A DNA stretch of 64,000 bases from Sulfitobacter aestuariivivens (GCF_014763045.1 NZ_JACTAG010000002.1:930001-994000), one strand, 5' to 3'. Positions 7,234 to 16,260 are shown, counted from the stretch's first letter. The notes: generated from the letters alone by a model not told the origin. Numbers and translations: made by a program.

Positions 7234-8053
7234 CTCGAACTTGACCCCATGCAACCAGCGTAAAGATCAAAGTACCACCAATGATGTTGCCTGTCAGCAC
7301 GGGCAGGAAAAAGCCAAAGATCGCGTCATAGGCCCCAAGATCACCCTGCAGGATCAGAACTGCCATTTCCACTGACCCCGCCACGATGTGCGTGAAATCG
7401 CCAGCCGCGATCAGCCACGTGAAAACGAGGATCAGAAAGAAGGCCGAGGCGTCCGCCTGCGGCAGCATCCAAACAATCAGCGCCACAATGACCCCGGCAG
7501 GTATGGCGCGCCAAAAGCTTTCCCCCATCGGCATGCCCGTTGCATGTTCGGACAGGGCAACGATGGCTGGGATCAGTTCAGCGGGAATGGCGGGCGTATA
7601 GGCAATAAGCGCGGCTGCGCCAAAGGCACCGACGACATTGGCCCCCAGCACAATCCCCCAAAGCCGCATCATGGCACCGAACGCCGCAAGCGTGCGATTT
7701 TGCATGACAGGCAGAACCGTGGTGATCGTGTTTTCGGTAAAAAGCTGCATCCGCCCCATAATCACGGCGAGAAACCCCAAAGAGTAGCCAAGGTTCTCGA
7801 TCAGATACCGCGACGGTGTGTCCGGCAGATAGGTCCTAAAAATGGCCTCGCCCAATACCGAAAGGCTGATCAGCATGCCCGCGGCGATGCCCGACCAGAT
7901 CAGCGATCTTTTTGTGCGCTCCAGCTCTTCCTCGCCCTCACGCCGGATCACTTCGTAGATCAGCTTGGGCGACAACCCGAGGGCTTCCTTTACAGATTCC
8001 TCTTCTCTCTCGGCTTCGGTCTCTGTTCCCCGCGCAGGGATGTAAGGGCTCAT
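7208..8053 (-). CDS. Formate/nitrite transporter (FNT) family channel
   Basis: A 281-residue membrane protein with six predicted helices after an acidic, soluble N-terminus of about 55 residues (EAEREEESVKEALGLS). FNT proteins form pentameric aquaporin-like channels for small monovalent anions such as formate, nitrite or hydrosulfide. Matching patterns include GRMQLFTENTITTVLPVM near helix 2 and the GANVVGAFGAAALIAY segment. The start at 8053 (MSPYIPARG) follows AGGA, and longer extensions upstream are low-complexity and unlikely. It is co-transcribed with the YihY gene. Substrate is not determined; the long N-terminus marks a subgroup distinct from FocA/NirC. Confidence 0.82.
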   Translation of the reverse strand: MSPYIPARGTETEAEREEESVKEALGLSPKLIYEVIRREGEEELERTKRSLIWSGIAAGMLISLSVLGEAIFRTYLPDTPSRYLIENLGYSLGFLAVIMGRMQLFTENTITTVLPVMQNRTLAAFGAMMRLWGIVLGANVVGAFGAAALIAYTPAIPAELIPAIVALSEHATGMPMGESFWRAIPAGVIVALIVWMLPQADASAFFLILVFTWLIAAGDFTHIVAGSVEMAVLILQGDLGAYDAIFGFFLPVLTGNIIGGTLIFTLVAWGQVRDDIEKQDT

Positions 8054-8217
8054 CGGGCAATCCTGATACTGTTCATAACAGGGATTTAGTGCATTAAGGC
8101 CTCTCTGACAGGTTAAACACGTGCAAAAAGCGATGCCAGGGTCACGCCCCTTGCGTTCATCGCGTGTATCTCCGGTCAAAGCGCGGCCAGGGGCCGGTGG
8201 ATGTGCGCGCCCCTTCA

Positions 8218-8242
8218 TTTCACCCTTTCTGAAATACCTAAA
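8218..8242. repeat. 25-bp intergenic repeat, copy 1
   Basis: A sequence beginning TTTCACCCTTT and ending AAATACCTAAA. A second copy, identical at 23 of 25 positions, is at 19809-19833. Both lie in the same orientation just upstream of an amidase/peptidase gene. Confidence 0.7.
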
Positions 8243-8295
8243 TACGACAGCAGCGGTGCAGACATGCCTTGTCTTTGGCGCGCAACCTGAGAAAC

Positions 8296-9576
8296 ATGAG
8301 CCCCATGACCAAACTTTCCTCCGCTATCACGGCCAAACGTGATGATCTTGTTGCGCTGACACAGGATCTTGTCCGCATCCCGACGCTGAACCCCCCGGGG
8401 CAGGATTATCGTCTGATCTGCGAATATCTTGAAACACGGCTGGGGAAAGCTGGATTTCAGACCGAGCTGATCCGCGCTTTCGGCACGCCGGGTGACAGCG
8501 AAAAATACCCCCGCTGGAATGTTATCGCCCGGCGCGAAGGCACCCGCTCAGGCGAATGTGTGCATTTCAACAGCCACACGGATGTAGTCGAAATTGGCGC
8601 GGGCTGGACGTTCGATCCGTTTGGGGCCGAAATTTCGGACGGCAAGATCTACGGGCGCGGCACCTGCGATATGAAAGGCGGGCTGGCCGCGTCGATCATC
8701 GCCGCTGAGGCCTTCATCGAAACCCACCCGACATTTGCGGGCGCGATCGAGATTTCCGGCACCGCAGACGAAGAATCAGGCGGGTATGGCGGCGTCGCCT
8801 ACCTTGCAGAGCAGGGCTATTTCAACCCTGCACGGGTGCAGCATGTGATCATCCCTGAACCGCTGAACAAGGATCGCATCTGCCTTGGTCACCGCGGCGG
8901 GTGGTGGGCCGAAATTGAAACGAAGGGCGAGATTGCCCATGGATCGATGCCATTTCTGGGCGATTGCGCCGTGCGCCATATGGGTGCGGTTCTGGGAGAG
9001 TTTGAAGACAAGCTGTTCCCCGCCATGGCTGCCCGGACGACAGATATGCCAGTGGTGCCGGAAGGCGCCCGTCAGTCGACGATGAACATCAACTCCATTC
9101 ATGGTGGTCAGAAAGAACAGGACGATGATTTCACCGGCCTGCCCGCCCATTGCGTGCCTGACAGTTGTCGAATTGTGATCGACAGGCGTTTTCTGGCCGA
9201 AGAACCGCTGGAACAGGTCCGCAGCGAAGTGACGGATTTATTGGAAGGTCTGCGCGCCAGCCGCACGGATTTCGATTATGAACTCACCGAGCTCAACAGC
9301 GTCCTGCCGTCCATGACCGACCGGGACGCTCCGGTCGTGCGCACCGTGGCGCGTGCAATCGAGGATGTGCTGGGCAAAAGTCCCGAATACGTGGCCTCCC
9401 CCGGGACGTACGATCAGAAACACATTGACCGGATCGGCAAGTTGAAAAACTGCATTGCCTATGGGCCGGGCATTCTGGAGCTGGCGCACAAGCCGGACGA
9501 ATACATCGGGATCGATGATATGGTGGAAAGTGCACAGGTGATGGGGGCGGCACTGGAGAGCCTTCTGTTACCGTAG
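8296..9576 (+). CDS. M20-family deacylase (ArgE/DapE type)
   Basis: A 426-residue zinc hydrolase related to acetylornithine deacetylase and succinyl-diaminopimelate desuccinylase, acting on N-acyl amino acids. Metal ligands and catalytic residues fall in order: HFNSHTDVV (His, Asp), GRGTCDMKGG (bridging Asp), TADEESGG (Glu base and Glu ligand), IIPEP, a lid-domain histidine in IAHGSMPF, and the C-terminal LAHKPDEY histidine. The start at 8296 (MSPMTKL) is the first ATG; 8305 is also possible. Family members in Rhodobacterales are often catabolic rather than biosynthetic, and there are no arginine or lysine genes nearby. Exact substrate unknown. Its TAG stop lies within a palindromic repeat. 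Confidence 0.85.
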   Translation: MSPMTKLSSAITAKRDDLVALTQDLVRIPTLNPPGQDYRLICEYLETRLGKAGFQTELIRAFGTPGDSEKYPRWNVIARREGTRSGECVHFNSHTDVVEIGAGWTFDPFGAEISDGKIYGRGTCDMKGGLAASIIAAEAFIETHPTFAGAIEISGTADEESGGYGGVAYLAEQGYFNPARVQHVIIPEPLNKDRICLGHRGGWWAEIETKGEIAHGSMPFLGDCAVRHMGAVLGEFEDKLFPAMAARTTDMPVVPEGARQSTMNINSIHGGQKEQDDDFTGLPAHCVPDSCRIVIDRRFLAEEPLEQVRSEVTDLLEGLRASRTDFDYELTELNSVLPSMTDRDAPVVRTVARAIEDVLGKSPEYVASPGTYDQKHIDRIGKLKNCIAYGPGILELAHKPDEYIGIDDMVESAQVMGAALESLLLP

Positions 9577-9635
9577 GGTTGGGCATTTTGCCTACCATTG
9601 ACCGGTTCAAAGCGGGCCGGAATGCCCAGCCTACG
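9572..9635. repeat. REP-like palindrome (CGTAGGG type) between convergent genes
   Basis: Left arm CGTAGGGTTGGGCATT (9572-9587) pairs with AATGCCCAGCCTACG (9621-9635) with one bulge. The left arm contains the TAG stop of the M20 gene, and the right arm contains the TAG stop of the Hsp70-like gene on the other strand. It probably acts as a bidirectional terminator or stability element. Confidence 0.7.
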
Positions 9636-10872
9636 CGGTGGCCAGCGCCAGTCCATCCACAATCGCCGTCAGGGCAGCGCCACGATGGACCTCTGCCGTT
9701 GGCATGCGCCGGGTCAGCGCATCTTCGACTACCTGCATCAGGCTGGACCCGCCTACGAAGATCAGCTTTGACACCTGATCGGGCGTGACGCCGGCATCCC
9801 GCAGCGCCACCGTTGCTGCAGCGCCGATTTCATCGGCAAGGCCCGCCAGTTTTCGCGTCATCCAATCCGCAGGCAATGGCAGCCGTGCGCCGGGTTTAAG
9901 CATGTCGACCCGGATGCCGGGTTCCGTCACATCGGGGTCATTTGCCATGATCTTGCCAGCCTCTACTGCGAAGGCGAGGTCATGGCCTAACTCTTGCTCC
10001 AGCACTTTGACCAATCGTCCCAGCCGGCGTTCTTCGACGGCATGTTTGTGCAGCTCCTTTGCCGCGCGCAGCGTCTCGCGGGTGTAGAGAAACGGGATTT
10101 TCTGCCATGTCGCCAGATCGTTGAAGATCGCGTTGGGCGCGGCGTGGGTTTCTTTCCCAAAGGCGTGTCGGATATCGCTGCCCATGCCAAGCTGCGGCAT
10201 AACGCGCTTGATGCTTAGCAGGCGGTCAAAGTCGGTGCCACCGATGCGGACACCGTGGCTGGACAGAATGTCGATCCCGGTTGCGCCGCTTTGGCGAAAG
10301 AGCGTGAAATCTGACGTGCCACCGCCGATGTCCACGACCAGACCCAAATCGCCCGGGGACAGGGCGTCGCGGTTGGCGCGCGCAGCGGCTTCGGGTTCGT
10401 TCATGAAGGTCACATGGTCAAACCCGGCGCGGGCGTACGCCTCTTTCAGATCGGCAAGAGCCTGATGATTGCGACGCTCATTGTCGGAATGAAACCGCAC
10501 AGGGCGGCCGGATAGGGCATGGGTAAACGTCTGACCGGTTGCGGCTTCGGCGCGGATCTTCACCTCGCGCAGGAACCGCGCGATGATGTCGACGAAATCA
10601 AGCCTTTCTCCCAGCAACATCCGCCGCTCGCGCATCAGGGCCGTGCCCAGAAGGCTTTTGAGGCCACGCATGTACCGCCCCTCCTGACGGTCGCGCATTG
10701 CGGCGGCCGCTGCGGCACCCATCAGCATCTTTTGCTGTTCAAAATCAAAGAAGACGGCGGTGGGCAGGGTGAGCTCATCCGCTTCCAGTGGAATGATATG
10801 CGGCCTGCCATCCACGCAAATGCCCGCGGCGGAATTCGAAGTGCCAAAGTCGATCCCTAACGTGCCCGTCAT
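9631..10872 (-). CDS. Hsp70-family protein, YegD-like
   Basis: A 413-residue actin-fold ATPase of the Hsp70 superfamily: phosphate-1 loop GTLGIDFGTSNSAAG at the start, phosphate-2 VVDIGGGTSDFT in the middle and the adenosine motif KLIFVGGSSLM near the C-terminus. It has the nucleotide-binding domain but no typical DnaK substrate-binding beta-sandwich or lid, as in E. coli YegD. YegD proteins are regarded as atypical chaperones of unknown client. The ATG at 10872 follows GGGAGG and a CAGGAAA spacer, so it is preferred over the upstream start. Convergent with the M20 gene, whose stop is shared in one palindrome. Confidence 0.87.
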   Translation of the reverse strand: MTGTLGIDFGTSNSAAGICVDGRPHIIPLEADELTLPTAVFFDFEQQKMLMGAAAAAAMRDRQEGRYMRGLKSLLGTALMRERRMLLGERLDFVDIIARFLREVKIRAEAATGQTFTHALSGRPVRFHSDNERRNHQALADLKEAYARAGFDHVTFMNEPEAAARANRDALSPGDLGLVVDIGGGTSDFTLFRQSGATGIDILSSHGVRIGGTDFDRLLSIKRVMPQLGMGSDIRHAFGKETHAAPNAIFNDLATWQKIPFLYTRETLRAAKELHKHAVEERRLGRLVKVLEQELGHDLAFAVEAGKIMANDPDVTEPGIRVDMLKPGARLPLPADWMTRKLAGLADEIGAAATVALRDAGVTPDQVSKLIFVGGSSLMQVVEDALTRRMPTAEVHRGAALTAIVDGLALATA

Positions 10873-10992
10873 TTTCCTGCCTCCCAACGAAAGGGGCGCG
10901 TCGTAGCGCCATCGCAGGCCAATGACAAGCGAGGCTGGCCCTTGGCCGCGCTTTTGGCTAGCCTTTCACCATAATTGATAAGGGAGACAACC

Positions 10993-12471
10993 ATGATCCA
11001 CCTTCGCAACCTCGTTTTGGGCGTCAGTACCGCTGCCTTGATGGCAGGGGGTGCACTGGCCAAGGACGACCTGACCGTCGCCATCCAACTGGAACCGCCG
11101 CATATGGACCCGACCTCGGCTGCGGCCGGGGCGATTGATTCTGTGCTGTACTCGAACGTATTCGAAGGGCTGACGCGGTTCATGGCCGATGGGTCTGTCG
11201 TGCCGGGCCTGGCGGAAAGTTGGGAAATCTCGGACGACGGGCTGACCTATACATTCAAGCTGCGGACGGGCGTGACCTTTCATGACGGCACCACGATGGA
11301 CGCCGATGATGTCAAATTCTCGCTTGATCGGATTAACGCGGAAGACTCTGCGAATGCGCAGAAGGCGCTTTATGCTGCAATTTCCGAAGTCAATGTGATC
11401 GACCCCGGCACTGTCGAGATCAAGCTGAGCGAACAGAACGGCAACATGTTGTTCAATCTTGCCTGGGGCGACGCCGTGATCGTTGCGCCCGAGAGCATTG
11501 AAAACATCAAGCAGACGCCCATCGGCACCGGCGCGTTCAAGTTTGACAGCTGGACCCAGGGCGACAAGGTTGAGCTGTCGCGGTATGATGGCTACTGGGG
11601 CGACGCGCCAGCGCTGGCCAAGGCCACATTTAAGTTCATCTCTGATCCGACAGCGGCATTTGCAGCCGTGATGGCAGAGGACGTGGATGTGTTCGCGGGC
11701 TTCCCCGCACCGGAAAATCTGCCGCAATTCGAGGCTGATCCGCGCTTTCAGGTACTGGTCGGATCCACCGAGGGGGAGACGATCCTGTCCACCAACAACA
11801 AGCAGCCGCCTTTTGACAATGTGAAGGTGCGGCAGGCCGTGGCCCATGCGATTGACCGTCAGGCGATCATCGACGGGGCGATGTTTGGACTGGGCACGCC
11901 GATCGGCACGCATTTCGCGCCGCATAATCCGGCCTATGTCGATCTGACAGGGCAGTCGAACCATGACCCCGAAAAGGCCAAGGCCTTGCTGGCTGAAGCC
12001 GGGTTTGCAGATGGCTTTGAGACCACGCTGCACTTGCCGCCCCCGTCCTACGCGCGGCGAGGTGGTGAGATCATTGCCGCACAACTGGCCGAGGTGGGCA
12101 TCAAGGCCGAGATTACGAATGTGGAATGGGCGCAGTGGCTTGAAACCGTGTTCAAGGGCAAGAATTTTGGCCTGACGATCGTCAGCCATACAGAGCCGAT
12201 GGACATCGGCATCTATGCCCGGCCTGAGTATTATTTTCAGTACGATAATGCTGATTTTCAGGCGCTGATGGATAAGCTGAACGCGGAAACCGACCCCGAT
12301 ATGCGCACGACGATGATGCAGGATGCGCAAAGGATCATCGCGGATGATTATGTGAACGGCTATCTTTTCCAGCTGGCGACACCGACGGTGGCCAAAGCTG
12401 GGCTGCAGGGTCTGTGGAAAGACGCGCCCACACAGGCAACTGACCTGACAGGTGTCAGCTGGTCCGAGTGA
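10993..12471 (+). CDS. Peptide-type ABC transporter solute-binding protein (SBP_bac_5)
   Basis: A 492-residue periplasmic binding protein of the DppA/OppA family. The N-terminus is a signal peptide (MIHLRNLVLGVSTAALMAGG) likely cleaved after ALA before KDDLTVAI. The family core follows: GLTRFMADGSVVPGLAESWE, then LRTGVTFHDGTTMDADDV. The ATG at 10993 is preceded by AGGGAG; an in-frame upstream start at 10975 lacks such a site. It captures peptides or related substrates for the permease/ATPase operon at 14501-17858, which is separated from it by two genes on the other strand. A strong terminator follows, so it is a single-gene transcript, consistent with the high expression needed for binding proteins. 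Confidence 0.9.
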   Translation: MIHLRNLVLGVSTAALMAGGALAKDDLTVAIQLEPPHMDPTSAAAGAIDSVLYSNVFEGLTRFMADGSVVPGLAESWEISDDGLTYTFKLRTGVTFHDGTTMDADDVKFSLDRINAEDSANAQKALYAAISEVNVIDPGTVEIKLSEQNGNMLFNLAWGDAVIVAPESIENIKQTPIGTGAFKFDSWTQGDKVELSRYDGYWGDAPALAKATFKFISDPTAAFAAVMAEDVDVFAGFPAPENLPQFEADPRFQVLVGSTEGETILSTNNKQPPFDNVKVRQAVAHAIDRQAIIDGAMFGLGTPIGTHFAPHNPAYVDLTGQSNHDPEKAKALLAEAGFADGFETTLHLPPPSYARRGGEIIAAQLAEVGIKAEITNVEWAQWLETVFKGKNFGLTIVSHTEPMDIGIYARPEYYFQYDNADFQALMDKLNAETDPDMRTTMMQDAQRIIADDYVNGYLFQLATPTVAKAGLQGLWKDAPTQATDLTGVSWSE

Positions 12472-12492
12472 CCCTGGCCTGAGAATGGCACG

Positions 12493-12520
12493 AAGGCCCG
12501 GCAAGCGCCGGGCCTTTTTT
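12493..12520 (+). terminator. Rho-independent terminator after the solute-binding protein gene
   Basis: AAGGCCCGGC (12493-12502), loop AAGC, GCCGGGCCTT (12507-12516), followed by a run of Ts to 12520. A textbook intrinsic terminator 22 nt after the stop. Confidence 0.92.
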
Positions 12521-12652
12521 CTTGCATGGTGTGGATCTGAAATTCCATGCGCCATCGCAAGACACGTTCCACCATGGCGGAACTGCCAAAATAGACGATT
12601 TTCGAAGACAGATAGTGGTCGAGAACGGCGTGCTGCCTGGAGGTTTTCGCCT

Positions 12653-13780
12653 TTACAACAGAGGTCGATGTCCGAGGGTTTGCACCACATTTTTTACCTC
12701 GTCCGATATCACCCCTTCGCGCGGGGTGTCCTGCAGCGTTGTGAACCAGTGGTCTGGTGGGTTGCGGCCACGCTTGTTGCCATCAAATGAAAGCCCGCGC
12801 AGGACATTTTCTCCCGCGACGGGCAGTTGATCAGGGATCTGTTGCCCGTTCAGAATGCCCCAGATGCCGGTCCACAAGCGCCCCACTGACCAGGGATTGT
12901 ACCCACCGCCACCGAGAACCAACAGACGAGGGGCCATGCCCAAGAGGGCGCGCAGCATATCCCAATGGGCGTTGTTGCTGAGAGCGAGGTGAGAAAGCGG
13001 GTCTTCTTCGACGGCGTCCGCACCGCAAAGGAACACGATCGCGTCGGGTCGAAAGGAAGCGACGCGGGGCAGGATCAGGGTGTCGCGTATATACGCCATT
13101 TCCGTGTCATTGCATCCGCGCGGCACCGGCAGGTTCAGCGCGTTGCCGCCCGCGTCATTGCCGAGCGTGCCGGTGCGTGGCCAAAGCCTTGCCTCGTGAA
13201 CCGAAATCAAAAGGCATTCAGGGTCACCGCCGAATCCGGCCTCTACACCGTCTGCGTGATGGGCGTCGATATCAATGTAGGCGATGCGCTGCACGCCGTG
13301 GTGGCGCAGGCTGCGCATGGCAAGGACCGGATCATTGAGATAGCAAAACCCGTTGGCGCGGTCCGGCATGCCGTGATGGGTGCCGCCTGCAGGGTTATAG
13401 ATCACGCCGCCTTTGGCCAACATTTCCCCCGCCAGTATGGATCCGCCTGCGGCGGTGGCTGGACGGCGGAAGATTTCGGGGAAAACCGGGTTGGTCACGC
13501 TGCCCAGATCATGGCGTGCAAGGTCATGCGCCGTGGCAGTCTGGCTATGCTCAACCCTTTGTAATGCTGCGATATATTCGTCAGTATGAAAGGCCCGCAA
13601 TGCTTTGGGCTTGGCGCGCGGGGACGTGATGAACTGTGTATCGGGCAGCCAGCCTAGGGCGCGGGTGAGGTCCATCACGGTGGACACGCGCGGCACGCGC
13701 AGCGGATGCCAGCGGCCATAGCTGGAACCGCGGTAGATTTCGTGACCAATGAACATCGGTTGCTGCATCGGCGCGACCAT
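12653..13780 (-). CDS. Histone-deacetylase-fold amidohydrolase (AcuC-like)
   Basis: A 375-residue zinc amidohydrolase of the HDAC/AcuC/acetylpolyamine amidohydrolase superfamily. Key motifs are NPAGGTHHGMPDRANGF (catalytic His pair), AYIDIDAHHADGV (Asp and His zinc ligands), FLCGADAVEEDPLS (third ligand Asp) and LVLGGGGYNP (loop with the transition-state Tyr). Bacterial members deacetylate polyamines, other small amides or acetyl-lysine proteins. The start is uncertain because no good Shine-Dalgarno precedes the ATG at 13780; 13768 or 13756 are alternatives. It sits between the solute-binding protein and the permease operon, which suggests but does not prove that it processes the imported compound. 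Confidence 0.85.
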   Translation of the reverse strand: MVAPMQQPMFIGHEIYRGSSYGRWHPLRVPRVSTVMDLTRALGWLPDTQFITSPRAKPKALRAFHTDEYIAALQRVEHSQTATAHDLARHDLGSVTNPVFPEIFRRPATAAGGSILAGEMLAKGGVIYNPAGGTHHGMPDRANGFCYLNDPVLAMRSLRHHGVQRIAYIDIDAHHADGVEAGFGGDPECLLISVHEARLWPRTGTLGNDAGGNALNLPVPRGCNDTEMAYIRDTLILPRVASFRPDAIVFLCGADAVEEDPLSHLALSNNAHWDMLRALLGMAPRLLVLGGGGYNPWSVGRLWTGIWGILNGQQIPDQLPVAGENVLRGLSFDGNKRGRNPPDHWFTTLQDTPREGVISDEVKNVVQTLGHRPLL

Positions 13781-13796
13781 AGGGAAAGATCAGCAC

Positions 13797-13824
13797 ATGA
13801 AAAAGGGCACCCGAAGGTGCCCTT
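13797..13824 (-). terminator. Intrinsic terminator of the HdeA-like gene
   Basis: On the - strand, AAGGGCACC, loop TTCG, GGTGCCCTT followed by TTT: a stable tetraloop hairpin with a short T-run, 23 nt after the stop at 13847. Confidence 0.82.
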
Positions 13825-13846
13825 GTTCGTTCAAACCATCGCTGGT

Positions 13847-14254
13847 TTAGCGCGTGCCGGACTGGCCAGCTGCTGCTTCCAGCACCATCGCGTCCCAATT
13901 GCGCGAGCAGGTGCGGTTCATGATTTTGATTTCTTCCGCGAAGCGGCTCATGTCATCGTCAGCGTCTGCAATGGATGTTGCCGTTGCGGACCCTTCGGAA
14001 GCTGCGGAATTGCTTTCCTCAGCTTTTTCACCAATGGAATCGTCCGTCGCGGTGGCGGTACCATCGGTGGGCGTTACATCGTCGTTCAGCTCCATGATGG
14101 CCATGACGGCGACCTTGTCGCGGTCTGCGCCGCTAAGCTCATTGTACTGCTCACATGTCATCGAGTTCAGATCGAGATGTGCAGCGGCGAAAGCGGGGGC
14201 CGAAAGAGTAGTCATCAGGCCAGCGATAGCGAGAGTTTTGAAAGTGTGTGTCAT
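13847..14254 (-). CDS. HdeA/HdeB-like periplasmic protein
   Basis: A 135-residue exported protein. Signal peptide of about 23 residues (MTHTFKTLAIAGLMTTLSAP) ending AFA. The mature part has one cysteine in DLNSMTCEQYNEL and a second in IMNRTCSRNWD, the spacing pattern of the HdeA family, in which a single disulfide clamps a helical acid-stress chaperone. A low-complexity acidic Ser/Thr/Ala segment of about 40 residues is inserted between the two, which is unlike E. coli HdeA. The start at 14254 follows TAGGAGA. An EcfG-type promoter is just upstream, so acid or general stress induction is plausible. Family membership is moderately sure; chaperone activity is inferred. Confidence 0.66.
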   Translation of the reverse strand: MTHTFKTLAIAGLMTTLSAPAFAAAHLDLNSMTCEQYNELSGADRDKVAVMAIMELNDDVTPTDGTATATDDSIGEKAEESNSAASEGSATATSIADADDDMSRFAEEIKIMNRTCSRNWDAMVLEAAAGQSGTR

Positions 14255-14286
14255 TTTGTGGTCTCCTATAAGTATGTTGAAAGACC

Positions 14287-14311
14287 AACAGGCTGGCCGC
14301 CGAACTGTTCC
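14287..14311 (-). promoter_or_regulatory. EcfG-type promoter of the HdeA-like gene
   Basis: On the - strand, GGAAC (14311-14307), 16 bp, TGTT (14290-14287), about 35 nt before the start codon at 14254. The -10 matches the one used in the nepR/phyR promoter. Confidence 0.6.
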
Positions 14312-14500
14312 TGATCTTATTTGCGTGATTAGAGTGAAATTTTTGGAACCTTTTATAATCAAACAGTAATTTCTCTTTTCTTTCAGTGAAAAGATCATCG
14401 ATTTATTTCGGGCGCCTGTCTGTCAGAGGGCGGTTCCGGTCGAACCGCGGGGATCAAACGGCTCTGGACGGGGTTTGACGGCCAGCCTAACGTCACCTGG

Positions 14501-15448
14501 ATGCTTCGGTACACTTTGAAACGGCTCCTTTCACTGATGATCAGCCTGACGGTCGCGTCGCTGGTCATCTTTTTCGTCGTTGAAGTGGCGCCGGGTGATC
14601 CGGCCTCCTTCATGCTGGGGGTCAATGCACAACCTGACACGCTGGCGGCGTTACGCAGCGAGCTTGGGCTCGATGTTCCGAAAATTCAGCGGTATTTTGT
14701 CTGGGTCGGCGGATTGCTAAGCGGGGATTTCGGAACATCCTATACCTACCGAACACCCGTGTCCGAGATGATTGCCGCGCGCATGTGGGTGTCTTTGCCA
14801 CTTGCGCTTTATGCCTTGGCATTGAGCACGCTTATCGCGTTTCCGGCGGGGATCTATGCCGCGTCGCGCCGGGGTGAGGCGGGCGATATCGGGGTGATGG
14901 GGGCCACGCAACTGGGTGTGGCGGTGCCAAACTTCTGGTTTGCAATGATGCTGGTGCTGATCTTTGCGATCAATTTGCGCTGGTTTGCCGCCGGAGGGTT
15001 TGTTGGCTGGGATGAGGGGTTCTGGGCCGGGATGCATGCGCTGACACTGCCTGCAATTGCGCTGGCTTTGCCACAGGCAGCCATTCTGGCGCGCGTCATG
15101 CGGTCTTCTTTGCTGGATGTGCTGGGCGAGGATTTCATGCGAACGGCCCGCGCCAAGGGGTTGAGCGCGCGACAGGCGCTGTGGCGGCACGGGTTGCGCA
15201 ATGCACTTATTCCGGTGCTGACAATTATCGGATTGCAATTCTCCTTTCTGCTGGCGGGCTCGATCATCATCGAGCAAGTGTTTTATCTGCCAGGTCTGGG
15301 GCGGCTGGTGTTCCAGTCGATCTCTGCGCGCGATCTGATTGTGGTGGAATCGGTCGTGATGCTGCTGGTTTTCTCGGTAATCATCGTGAACTTTGTTGTC
15401 GATCTGGCCTATGCTGCCGTGGACCCCCGCCTGAGGTCCCGCACATGA
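14501..15448 (+). CDS. Peptide-type ABC transporter permease, DppB-like
   Basis: A 315-residue inner-membrane permease with six helices. It has the DppB/OppB signature early region (LVIFFVVEVAPGDPASFML) and the cytoplasmic coupling loop with TARAKGLSARQALWRHGLRN, which contacts the ATPase. It is first in a long tightly packed operon running to about 21.6 kb; the next permease begins inside its stop codon (ATGA). It forms a heterodimeric channel with the DppC-like partner for substrate bound by the protein encoded at 10993-12471. Substrate is probably a short peptide or peptide-like amide. Confidence 0.92.
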   Translation: MLRYTLKRLLSLMISLTVASLVIFFVVEVAPGDPASFMLGVNAQPDTLAALRSELGLDVPKIQRYFVWVGGLLSGDFGTSYTYRTPVSEMIAARMWVSLPLALYALALSTLIAFPAGIYAASRRGEAGDIGVMGATQLGVAVPNFWFAMMLVLIFAINLRWFAAGGFVGWDEGFWAGMHALTLPAIALALPQAAILARVMRSSLLDVLGEDFMRTARAKGLSARQALWRHGLRNALIPVLTIIGLQFSFLLAGSIIIEQVFYLPGLGRLVFQSISARDLIVVESVVMLLVFSVIIVNFVVDLAYAAVDPRLRSRT

Positions 15449-16260
15449 GGCGCAACCTGATCATTGGCGGACTGCTTACGGCAGTCTTTGTGCTGGCCGC
15501 GCTGATCAGTTTTGTCTGGACCCCATTTGATCACGCAGCGCTCGACATTCCTAACAAGCTGAAGACGCCGAACGGGACGAACCTTCTGGGCACGGACCAC
15601 TTTGGTCGCGATATCCTGAGCATGATCATGGTGGGCGCGCGGACCTCCATTGCTGTGGCGCTGGTGGCGGTCGGCATCGGCATGGGCCTTGGCATTCCGC
15701 TGGGGCTTTGGGCTGCCGCGCGATCAGGATCATGGATTGACGAGTTGATCATGCGCGGCAACGATCTGGTGTTTGCATTTCCCAGCCTTGTCATTGCGAT
15801 TCTGATCACCGCGATTTTCGGGGCAGGTGCGGTGAATGCCATCATTGCCATCGGCATCTTCAACATCCCCGTCTTTGCGCGGATCACGCGCGGGGGCGCG
15901 CTTTCGCTGTGGCAGCGCGAGTTCATTCTGGCAGCGCGCGTGGCAGGAAAATCGGCGGCACGCATTTCGGTGGAGCATATCCTGCCCAATGTCACAAACC
16001 TGCTGATCGTTCAGGGCACGATCCAGTTCTCGCTTGGTATTCTGGCCGAAGCGGGGCTGAGCTATGTCGGACTGGGCGCGCAGCCGCCGACACCATCGTG
16101 GGGTCGGATGCTGGCCGATGCGCAGACGCTGGTCAGCATTTCCCCTCACATGGCGCTGATGCCAGGGTTGGCGATCATCCTGACAGTGTTGGGCCTGAAC
16201 CTGATGGGGGACGGGTTGCGCGATTACCTTGATCCCCGGCTGAGGGTGGCGCGCCTATGA
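15445..16260 (+). CDS. Peptide-type ABC transporter permease, DppC-like
   Basis: A 271-residue inner-membrane permease. It carries the family hallmark GTNLLGTDHFGRDILS after the first helix and the coupling loop LAARVAGKSAARISVEHILP. The ATG overlaps the DppB-like stop by 4 nt, and the ATPase gene overlaps its own stop by 4 nt, so all three are translationally coupled. It pairs with DppB-like to form the membrane pore. Length and motifs are normal. Confidence 0.92.
   Translation: MRRNLIIGGLLTAVFVLAALISFVWTPFDHAALDIPNKLKTPNGTNLLGTDHFGRDILSMIMVGARTSIAVALVAVGIGMGLGIPLGLWAAARSGSWIDELIMRGNDLVFAFPSLVIAILITAIFGAGAVNAIIAIGIFNIPVFARITRGGALSLWQREFILAARVAGKSAARISVEHILPNVTNLLIVQGTIQFSLGILAEAGLSYVGLGAQPPTPSWGRMLADAQTLVSISPHMALMPGLAIILTVLGLNLMGDGLRDYLDPRLRVARL

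Noticed and set aside
8025-8029. GGAAC on the - strand at the start of the FNT gene.
   Set aside because: It is inside the coding region and has no -10 partner.
10966-12690. A 574-codon open frame on the - strand opposite the solute-binding protein gene.
   Set aside because: It is an antisense shadow of a gene with clear signal peptide and family motifs. Its translation shows no domain and it spans the intrinsic terminator.
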